Source: Synergistales bacterium (lineage in GTDB: Bacteria > Synergistota > Synergistia > Synergistales > 79-D21). Taken from it: a stretch of DNA of 7,676 bases. Location of the stretch: NCBI GenBank assembly GCA_015657435.1, contig JADLKH010000002.1:156430-164105 (forward strand), read 5' to 3'. Positions 1-4,903 of the stretch are shown in pieces (positions within the stretch are counted from its first letter, which is position 1; each line of letters starts with the position of its first letter). The position numbers and the translations under genes were made by a program. The notes under the pieces are model-generated. The model was not told the DNA's origin. It saw nothing but the letters and a program-made list of their open reading frames with translations, and ran no database searches.

Positions 1-558
1 GGGGGGCACGCCGATGTCCTCGGAGGAGTGGTGTGCGGAAAGGCCGATCTGATCCGTAAAATCTACCACTACCGGGAAATCAACGGTGCCTCGCTGTCTC
101 CCATGTCGGCCTACCTCCTGTTGCGCGGCATGAAGACCCTGGGGTTGAGAATCGCCCGCCAGAACGAAAACGCCTTGTCCATCGCGCGTTTTCTGGAAGC
201 CCACACGGCGATCGACCGGGTGTACTACCCCGGTCTGGAATCGCACGCCGGACACGAGATCGCGCTTCGACAGATGAGGGGATTCGGCGGAATGATGAGT
301 TTCACCCTCAAGGGAAACTCTTTCGATACGGTACGGCGATTCCTCCCGAAGCTGCACCTTGCCCATAAGGCGGCCAACCTCGGAGCCGTGGAGACGATCG
401 CCGGAGTTCCGGCCACCACCAGCCACGTGGAATGCACCGCCGAAGAAAGAAAAGCTCTGGGGATCCCCGAAAGCCTGATCCGCTATTCAGTGGGAATCGA
501 GGATGTCCAGGACCTGATCGAGGACCTCAGCCAAGCTCTCGACGGGCTTGGCGCCTAG
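1..558 (+). CDS. PLP-dependent Cys/Met metabolism enzyme (cystathionine gamma-synthase/gamma-lyase-like), C-terminal part
   Basis: The gene is open at the left edge; 185 residues remain, read in frame from base 1 to TAG at 556-558. The first visible residues, GGHADVLGGVV, match the segment just after the PLP-lysine motif of the Cys/Met metabolism family, so the Schiff-base lysine lies just outside the window. Other family signatures are RGMKTL, QNENALSIARFLE, VYYPGL, QMRGFGGMMSF, VETIAGVPATTSH and the C-terminal LIRYSVGIEDVQDLIEDL. The Arg in LIRYSVG is the family's substrate carboxylate-binding residue. Members cleave or form the gamma C-S bond of cystathionine, methionine or O-acylhomoserine in the cytoplasm. 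The fragment does not decide between gamma-synthase, gamma-lyase, methionine gamma-lyase or O-acetylhomoserine sulfhydrylase. The family call is secure and the exact reaction is open. No obvious terminator follows before the next promoter. Confidence 0.93.
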   Translation, partial: GGHADVLGGVVCGKADLIRKIYHYREINGASLSPMSAYLLLRGMKTLGLRIARQNENALSIARFLEAHTAIDRVYYPGLESHAGHEIALRQMRGFGGMMSFTLKGNSFDTVRRFLPKLHLAHKAANLGAVETIAGVPATTSHVECTAEERKALGIPESLIRYSVGIEDVQDLIEDLSQALDGLGA

Positions 559-658
559 ATTTCGGAAGAAATGCGCCTTTGGGTCCGATAGGAAGGCAAA
601 ATCGGGAACATTCGTCTTTCAGTATGATTTTCCCAACCTGAGAACCACTCTTCGAACT

Positions 659-686
659 TTAACTGACCAATACTGACTATTAGAAT
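659..686 (+). promoter_or_regulatory. Candidate sigma70-type promoter of the small heat-shock gene
   Basis: TTAACT at 659-664 (4 of 6 matches to TTGACA) and TAGAAT at 681-686 (5 of 6 matches to TATAAT) are separated by 16 bp. They lie in the only clearly AT-rich stretch of this region, about 40 bp upstream of the Hsp20 start. No CIRCE element is visible and I see no convincing sigma32-type pair, although only a start-site map would settle which sigma factor is used. Confidence 0.45.
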
Positions 687-711
687 CAACCTATAAGGTC
701 ACAAAAGGTCA
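662..711. repeat. Paired TGACC repeats flanking the hsp20 -10 box, possible operator
   Basis: ACTGAC occurs at 662-667 and again at 672-677, exactly 10 bp apart. AAGGTCA occurs at 695-701 and 705-711, also exactly 10 bp apart. The second pair is the reverse complement of the first type, so four copies of a (C/G)TGAC(C/T) unit form two direct pairs facing each other across the TAGAAT box at 681-686. One-turn spacing and placement over the promoter suggest a transcription-factor site. The regulator is not identifiable from this window. Confidence 0.4.
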
Positions 712-715
712 GATT

Positions 716-720
716 GGAGG
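716..720 (+). promoter_or_regulatory. Ribosome binding site fixing the Hsp20 start
   Basis: GGAGG lies 8 nt before ATG 729. It therefore favours ATG 729 over the in-frame TTG at 714, whose own position overlaps this Shine-Dalgarno tract. Confidence 0.75.
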
Positions 721-728
721 TGCGGTTC

Positions 729-1214
729 ATGAGACGGTTCTGGTTGGCAGGTCCGGGTGCGGGGCGGGAGGAAAATTTGTCGGTCTTCCGGGATATCGCC
801 CAGATCCACGACGAAATGTCGCGGCTTTTCGACGATTTCGCGACGGGGATCCTCCCGGCGACGCGCACGATCGAGGCGACAATCGCTCCCCGAATGGATC
901 TTTACAGGAAGGACGGCAAGATCCATCTTGCAATGGAGATCCCGGGAATCGATCCCAAGGAAATCGACCTGAAGGTTTACGCCGATCGAGTTGTGTTCAA
1001 GGCAGAACGCGAGGAAGAGAAAAAGGACGAGTCCGAGAGGTTTTTCCGAATCGAGCGAAGCCGTGGCAGTTTCTACAGGGAAATCCCGATGCCGGTCGAA
1101 ATCGATCCGGAAGCTGCGGAGGCAAAAACCAAAAACGGCCTCCTCTGCCTCGTTCTGCCGGAAAAACAGAACATCGAAACCGGCAGGAAATTGGAAATCA
1201 AGGAAGAAGAGTAG
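729..1214 (+). CDS. hsp20: Small heat-shock protein, Hsp20/alpha-crystallin family
   Basis: This 161-residue protein is a cytoplasmic ATP-independent holdase that binds unfolding proteins until DnaK/ClpB-type machines refold them. A variable N-terminal arm (about 1-52, containing the helix DIAQIHDEMSRLFDDF) precedes the alpha-crystallin domain (about 53-147). Recognisable domain landmarks are PRMDLYRKDGKIHLAMEIPG, the GSFYREIPMP strand and the A-x-x-x-N-G-L-L signature AKTKNGLLCLVLPE. The C-terminal tail holds LEI, equivalent to the IxI/V motif that docks neighbouring subunits during oligomer assembly, and then an acidic end. Length is typical for bacterial class A sHsps. It appears to be monocistronic, with its own AT-rich promoter carrying paired TGACC repeats and a strong palindrome 6 nt after the stop codon. 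Family assignment is secure; the control mechanism is inferred. Confidence 0.96.
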   Translation: MRRFWLAGPGAGREENLSVFRDIAQIHDEMSRLFDDFATGILPATRTIEATIAPRMDLYRKDGKIHLAMEIPGIDPKEIDLKVYADRVVFKAEREEEKKDESERFFRIERSRGSFYREIPMPVEIDPEAAEAKTKNGLLCLVLPEKQNIETGRKLEIKEEE

Positions 1215-1220
1215 CCTGGT

Positions 1221-1257
1221 CAATGAAAGGGTCCGGAATTTCCGGACCCTTTCATTG
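1221..1257 (+). terminator. Perfect palindrome downstream of hsp20, probable terminator
   Basis: Two 18-base arms (1221-1238 and 1240-1257) are perfect reverse complements around one central base. The left arm is CAATGAAAGGGTCCGGAA. Starting 6 nt after the hsp20 stop codon, the transcript could fold into a very stable hairpin with a GC-rich core, and the 3' arm begins its exit with CCCTTTCATT. A true U-run is lacking, so termination is likely but not certain. A dimeric DNA-binding site or a dispersed genomic palindrome is the alternative. Confidence 0.6.
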
Positions 1258-1377
1258 TGGCGAAAACCGGAGGCCCCGCCGCAACCCCTGACGGTTTCGA
1301 CGGAGACCTGCACAATTTTCGAAATCCGCGTTATCCTTTTCACCGTAAACTTGGACGAGAATTCCGCCTGTCGGAAA

Positions 1378-1384
1378 GGAAGGA
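1378..1384 (+). promoter_or_regulatory. Ribosome binding site supporting the TTG start of nudC
   Basis: GGAAGGA sits 5 nt before TTG 1390. No in-frame ATG occurs until 1600, inside the conserved protein, so this purine tract is the main support for the TTG start. Confidence 0.6.
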
Positions 1385-1389
1385 TCACG

Positions 1390-2205
1390 TTGCCGCCAAA
1401 GCCGGCCGAAAACGGGAAAACATTCGCGTTTCAGGGGGACCGATTGATCGTGCGCCTCAACCCCGTCCCCTGCCTGCCCCTCCTCCCGGAAATCCCGGAG
1501 GCGGTGCCCGCCGAGGGGTTGCTCCTGCGCCTTTCCCAATCCAGGAGCCCTGACCGGAACTGGGCTAACCTGCGAGAAGGCGCCTCCTTGCCCGAAGGCA
1601 TGGAACTGGTTTCGCTCAGGGAGGTGTGGAAACTTCTGGGGGAGGAGGCTTTCGTCGAGGCGGGCCGTGCCCGTCAGCTCATGGACTGGTATGGGGAGAC
1701 GAACTTCTGTGGGCGGTGCGGCCGACGGATGGCCGATCATGAAACCGACGGGGCACGGACCTGCGAATCATGCGGGCTTACGGTCTATCCCACGGTTTCG
1801 CCCGCCATCATCGTTGCCATCGAACGCGACGGGAAGCTGCTGCTTGCTCGGGGCCTCAATTTCCCCAAGGGCCGCTATAGTGTCCTCGCGGGTTTCGTCG
1901 AACCGGGCGAAAGCCTTGAAGAAGCTGTGCAGAGAGAGATCTTCGAGGAAGTCTCCCTGCGGGTCAAGGATATCCGCTACTTCGGCAGCCAGCCTTGGCC
2001 GTTCCCGCACTCCCTCATGATGGGCTTCACGGCGGTTTGGGATTCCGGGGAGATCTCGATCGATCCCAGGGAAATCGGAGAGGCGGACTGGTTCGCTCCG
2101 AAAGAATTCCCGGAAATCCCGCCCTCGATCAGCATTTCCAGGAAGCTGATCGACGATTTCATCCTCAGACACCGCCGGAAGGAATCGTTCCCGGTTCGTC
2201 CGTAA
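1390..2205 (+). CDS. nudC: NADH pyrophosphatase / NAD-capped RNA hydrolase, NudC family
   Basis: NudC enzymes split NAD(H) into NMN(H) and AMP and can remove NAD caps from RNA, in the cytoplasm with Mg or Mn. The 271-residue product is close to the 257 residues of E. coli NudC. After a divergent N-terminal domain (1-100), a zinc ribbon has C107-x2-C110 and C125-x2-C128. The Nudix box runs from G168 to L190: G-x5-E174-x7-R182-E183-I-x-E186-E187-x-S189-L. The metal-binding glutamates are intact, but the usual Gly before the last hydrophobic residue is Ser. The NudC-specific motif SQPWPFPHS follows at 200-208 and makes the subfamily call strong. The reading frame stays open far upstream through hsp20, but the palindrome and the hsp20 coding frame argue against that extension. 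TTG 1390 is preferred. A weak CTGACG-17 bp-CACAAT pair (1288-1316) is the only promoter candidate. The cupin gene follows after 49 bp. Confidence 0.93.
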   Translation: MPPKPAENGKTFAFQGDRLIVRLNPVPCLPLLPEIPEAVPAEGLLLRLSQSRSPDRNWANLREGASLPEGMELVSLREVWKLLGEEAFVEAGRARQLMDWYGETNFCGRCGRRMADHETDGARTCESCGLTVYPTVSPAIIVAIERDGKLLLARGLNFPKGRYSVLAGFVEPGESLEEAVQREIFEEVSLRVKDIRYFGSQPWPFPHSLMMGFTAVWDSGEISIDPREIGEADWFAPKEFPEIPPSISISRKLIDDFILRHRRKESFPVRP

Positions 2206-2254
2206 ACCCGGGCAGCCGCTTGGCGCTGATCATTCTGCAAAGGAGGACGGGAGA

Positions 2255-2587
2255 ATGAAGATCGAAGGCGTTCCTTTCGTCACGGTCAACTGGAAGGACA
2301 TTGAACCGACGGTCCACAAGGGGGACACCGGACAGGCCCTCTGGAGAACGTTCGAACAGGGAAACATCCGAGTCAGAATGGTGGAATATTCGCCAGGGTA
2401 CCGGGCGGATCACTGGTGCGCCCGGGGTCATGTGCTTCTCGTCCTTGAGGGGCGGCTGACCACGGAACTGAAGGACGGTCGGGTATTCGAGCTTCTCCCG
2501 GGAATGAGCTACCACGCCGAGGATGATGCCCAAAATCCTCATCGATCCTGGACGAGCGTCGGGGCCCGGCTCTTCATCGTCGACTAG
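2255..2587 (+). CDS. Small single-domain cupin (DHCW-motif type)
   Basis: This 110-residue single beta-barrel cupin has ATG 2255 preceded by AAAGGAGG at 2239-2246, an excellent ribosome site. Cupin motif 1 is visible at about 49-66 (Y-R-A-D-H53-W-C55-x3-H59, then LLVLEG), followed by motif 2 around ELLPGMSYHAEDDAQNPHRS (80-98, His87 and His96). The Asp-His-Trp-Cys string recalls a group annotated as 'DHCW motif cupin fold protein', whose function is not established. Potential metal ligands are H53, H59, H87 and H96, with C55 as an unusual extra thiol; this assignment is inferred from spacing. There is no signal peptide, so it should be cytoplasmic. It may be cotranscribed with nudC (49-bp gap, same strand). 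It converges with the lipoprotein gene, 27 bp separating the two stop codons. I do not assign a substrate. Confidence 0.85.
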   Translation: MKIEGVPFVTVNWKDIEPTVHKGDTGQALWRTFEQGNIRVRMVEYSPGYRADHWCARGHVLLVLEGRLTTELKDGRVFELLPGMSYHAEDDAQNPHRSWTSVGARLFIVD

Positions 2588-2614
2588 CCGGACCCGTATT
2601 GGAAATCCGGGCGG

Positions 2615-3817
2615 TCAATAACTGACGAGGGTGGACCCGACCTTGACCGGGACTTCCTGGCCGTTCCGCTTCACCAGGAAGAGGTTTTCTCCCGCCACGA
2701 GGAGAGCCCCCAGCCCTTCAGGGGAAAGGATGGGTTTCCCGTTGCATTCCATGAGGATATCGCCCACCCGCAAAAGGGCCTTTTCAGCCGCTCCTCCCGG
2801 GGATACCTCCACGATGACGGCCCCGTTTTTCCCGCCAAGGAGCCCCTTCTCGGCCTCGTTCGGGTACCTTAGGGAAAATCCCATCTTAGGCGGAGCCGGA
2901 GCCTCGGTGGAGGCCGGCTGAGACGGAGCCTGCGCAGGCACCTGCGCGGCGGACGGATTTTGTGCGGGTTTGAAGGCAAGTCCCTGCGGCGGTTTCGGGT
3001 AAAGGTTATCCGGCGGCAGGGTCACGTGACAGACGGCCGGCGGAGTGCTTTTCCTCAGGACCTTGAACGCAAAGGACGCCGCGCCCGGCTTAATCTTTTC
3101 CGACCACTGGGCAAAGTTCTCGACGGACTGGTCGTTGCAGAGAACAACCGCATCTCGAACCCGCAGATCACCCTTCTCGGCCGGACTGCCCTTCAGGATT
3201 CCGGTCACGATCATGCCCTTGGCTTCCTTGAGCCCGGGAATCCAGAGGTCTTTTTCGGTGATATCCCGGAAAGTCGCCCCTAGAACCGGAAAGGGCAGAA
3301 GCTGTCCCGAGGCCATCACGAGGCTTGCCAGGGCATCGTAAACCTGGACCGCGACCCCATAGTCAGGGACGCGGAACATTTTCATCTCCTGTTTCAAGTC
3401 GCACCTGACCCCCCAGGTGAACTGACGATCCACAAAGACATGCACCAGATGCAACCCCGCCACTTCCTGGAAAGGGATCACGGTCGACTCGACCTGCGGC
3501 ACCTGGACGGTATTGGAGAAAAACAGGCCGGTCTGCTGAACCTCAACGACCGTTCCCAACGCGCGAAGTCCGTAAAGGTCCGCATCCCACTGGGTCACGA
3601 AGGACCCCTGCCAGCCGACGACCTTGCCCTGCAGGTTCTTGAGCGCCCCAAGCGCCGAATCGACCGTCGGATGAAAGGTCGGCCAGTACCAGTACTCGTC
3701 CATTCCATAGGACGATACCGGCCCCAGTTCCTCTAGGGCAAGCGAAGGCGAAGTGATGCAACCCGTCAGGAAAAGGACAGCCAGCACAAGAACAGATACG
3801 CGAAGAAACCTCCTCAC
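2615..3817 (-). CDS. Lipoprotein with two PDZ domains
   Basis: The 400-residue product starts with a lipoprotein signal: MRRFLR, a hydrophobic run 7-17, then the lipobox LTGC with acylated Cys20. Residue +2 is Ile rather than Asp, so by the E. coli rule it would go to the outer membrane. Residues 21-170 are an unrecognised domain rich in aromatic residues and beta-type segments. PDZ 1 spans about 178-270 (core MIVTGILKGSPAEKGDLRVRDAVVLCND). A Pro/Ala/Gln linker occupies 275-310. PDZ 2 spans about 312-396 (core AVIVEVSPGGAAEKALLRVGDILMECNGKPI). No protease domain or catalytic triad is present, so it is not a DegP/HtrA enzyme; a periplasmic scaffold or peptide-end sensor is more likely. GTG 3817 is chosen because it puts the signal peptide at the N-terminus and has GGAGG at 3825-3829, 7 nt away. 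The gene diverges from the DUF362 cluster. Confidence 0.88.
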   Translation of the reverse strand: MRRFLRVSVLVLAVLFLTGCITSPSLALEELGPVSSYGMDEYWYWPTFHPTVDSALGALKNLQGKVVGWQGSFVTQWDADLYGLRALGTVVEVQQTGLFFSNTVQVPQVESTVIPFQEVAGLHLVHVFVDRQFTWGVRCDLKQEMKMFRVPDYGVAVQVYDALASLVMASGQLLPFPVLGATFRDITEKDLWIPGLKEAKGMIVTGILKGSPAEKGDLRVRDAVVLCNDQSVENFAQWSEKIKPGAASFAFKVLRKSTPPAVCHVTLPPDNLYPKPPQGLAFKPAQNPSAAQVPAQAPSQPASTEAPAPPKMGFSLRYPNEAEKGLLGGKNGAVIVEVSPGGAAEKALLRVGDILMECNGKPILSPEGLGALLVAGENLFLVKRNGQEVPVKVGSTLVSY

Positions 3818-3863
3818 CCGAACCCCTCCATTTTTCCATCAAGTCGGCAAATTCCTGCTACGC

Positions 3864-3869
3864 ATTATA
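3864..3869 (-). promoter_or_regulatory. Candidate -10 box for the lipoprotein gene
   Basis: A perfect TATAAT reads on the minus strand at 3869-3864, about 47 bp upstream of the GTG start at 3817. I find no good -35 hexamer at 16-18 bp spacing, so the promoter may be weak or activator-dependent. Confidence 0.4.
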
Positions 3870-3892
3870 TGACTATTTTTCGGAAGGTAGGC

Positions 3893-3921
3893 TTCCCTCT
3901 CTCTCTTTTCTATTTTATAAT
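3893..3921 (+). promoter_or_regulatory. Candidate promoter of the DUF362-polyferredoxin-tatAC cluster
   Basis: A perfect TATAAT lies at 3916-3921, with TTCCCT (3 of 6 matches to TTGACA) 17 bp upstream at 3893-3898. A pyrimidine tract (CTCTCTCTTTT, about 3899-3909) fills the spacer. A small inverted repeat, GGAAG at 3882-3886 and CTTCC at 3892-3896, overlaps the -35 side and could be a regulator site. The -10 box is about 53 bp upstream of the DUF362 start. This is the only convincing promoter for the four-gene cluster. Confidence 0.45.
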
Positions 3922-3973
3922 GATTTGAATTATTGCACTTTTCTGTGCCCGCCCAAAAAAGGAGGGTCTGAAC

Positions 3974-4888
3974 ATGAATCGCAGGGAATTCCTGAAAAAA
4001 GGCCTGGCCCTCACGGTCGGCGCCGGGGCCCTTGCCCTTCCCGGGAACCTGGGCAAAGGCCTTGGAGTTGCCGTGGCGGCTCCGGCGGATCTCGCAGCGG
4101 TGAAGGGCGGCGAGACGCCGGAAATGTTCGACCGCGGGCTTGCCGCCCTGGGCGGCATCGGACGTTTCGTGTCGAAAGGACAGACGGTCGTCGTGAAGCC
4201 GAACATCGCCTGGGACGTCGAGGAAGAGCTCGGAGCGAACACGAATCCCGCCCTGGTCGCAAGGATCGTCCGGCGGTGCCTCGAAGCGGGGGCTTCGAAA
4301 GTCCTTGTTTTCGACCACACCTGCGACCTCTGGAAGCGAAGCTACGCGAAAAGCGGAATCGAGGAAGCGGCAACCCGTGCGGGAGCGAAGGTCGTCCCGG
4401 CGGACCAGGCAGAGGCGTACCGAAAGGCGGTAATCAGGGGGGCAAAAGTCCTGAAGGAGACCCGGGTCCATGAACTGATCCTGCAAAGCGATGTCTTCAT
4501 CAACGTTCCCATCCTGAAAAGCCACGGCGGAGCGGGACTCACGATCGCCATGAAAAACCTCATGGGCATCGTGTGGGACCGTGGAGAGATGCACTCCCGG
4601 GGACTCCATCCGTGCATCGCCGACCTGAGCCTCCTCAGGAAACCGGACCTGAACGTGGTGGACGCCTACCGGGTCATGACCCGAAGCGGCCCCAGGGGAA
4701 CGTCCGCAAAGGATGTGACAATCCGGAAAGCGCAGATTCTCTCGGCCGACATCGTTGCGGCCGATGCCGCCGCAGCGAAAATCTTCGGCACAGAGCCGGG
4801 GTCCATCGGCTATATCCGGCAGGCGTCGGAGCTGAAAGTCGGGACAATGGACCTGGAGCGGCTCAGGATCGAGAGAATCTCTCTCTGA
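3974..4888 (+). CDS. Tat-exported DUF362-domain protein
   Basis: The 304-residue product has a twin-arginine signal: N-R3-R4-E-F-L-K-K, a hydrophobic stretch of about 11-23 and a likely cut after AVA at 33-35. The rest matches DUF362: TVVVKPNIAWD at 71-81, then a long conserved block at 176-242 with INVPILKSH, GLTIAMKNLMGIVWDR, CIADL and VVDAYRVMTRSGPRG. Unlike many DUF362 proteins it has no attached ferredoxin domain; only three Cys (102, 117, 214) follow the signal. Export through Tat implies folding, and perhaps cofactor loading, in the cytoplasm. The biochemical role is unestablished. Its placement 15 bp before a six-cluster iron-sulfur membrane protein suggests a periplasmic redox partner, which is inference. 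ATG 3974 follows GGAGGG at 3961-3966 with a 7-nt spacer. It is the first gene of a four-gene unit whose last two genes encode TatA and TatC. Confidence 0.9.
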   Translation: MNRREFLKKGLALTVGAGALALPGNLGKGLGVAVAAPADLAAVKGGETPEMFDRGLAALGGIGRFVSKGQTVVVKPNIAWDVEEELGANTNPALVARIVRRCLEAGASKVLVFDHTCDLWKRSYAKSGIEEAATRAGAKVVPADQAEAYRKAVIRGAKVLKETRVHELILQSDVFINVPILKSHGGAGLTIAMKNLMGIVWDRGEMHSRGLHPCIADLSLLRKPDLNVVDAYRVMTRSGPRGTSAKDVTIRKAQILSADIVAADAAAAKIFGTEPGSIGYIRQASELKVGTMDLERLRIERISL

Positions 4889-4893
4889 AAGGC

Positions 4894-4898
4894 AGGGA
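4894..4898 (+). promoter_or_regulatory. Ribosome binding site supporting the TTG start of the polyferredoxin gene
   Basis: AGGGA lies 5 nt before TTG 4904. The DUF362 stop codon (4886-4888) is in the same frame, and TTG 4904 is the first possible start after it. The next start-like codon would cut into membrane helix 1. Confidence 0.55.
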
Positions 4899-4903
4899 CC
4901 TCT

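Noticed and set aside
559..658. Possible hairpin AAAATC/GATTTT or terminator after the Cys/Met enzyme gene
   Set aside because: The stem is short with about 20 bases of loop and no T-run; I see no supported feature in this part of the spacer.
714..728. TTG at 714 as an alternative hsp20 start
   Set aside because: The GGAGG at 716-720 lies within that extension and is ideally placed for ATG 729.
1261..1299. Imperfect stem CGAAAACCG/CGGTTTCG upstream of nudC as a riboswitch or leader hairpin
   Set aside because: The stem is short and bulged with a 22-base loop, and no conserved riboswitch core is recognisable.
699..1388. 229-codon minus-strand open frame opposite hsp20 and the terminator
   Set aside because: Antisense to a clear alpha-crystallin domain and reads through the palindrome; composition is a shadow of the sense codons.
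991..1389. Upstream extension of the nudC reading frame into hsp20
   Set aside because: It would overlap hsp20 out of frame and read through the 37-base palindrome. The extra 133 residues resemble no NudC N-terminus, and the TTG at 1390 has a good purine tract.
2588..2610. CCGGA/TCCGG inverted repeat between the convergent cupin and lipoprotein genes as a terminator
   Set aside because: Only 5 bp of stem with a 13-base loop and no T-run; too weak to call.
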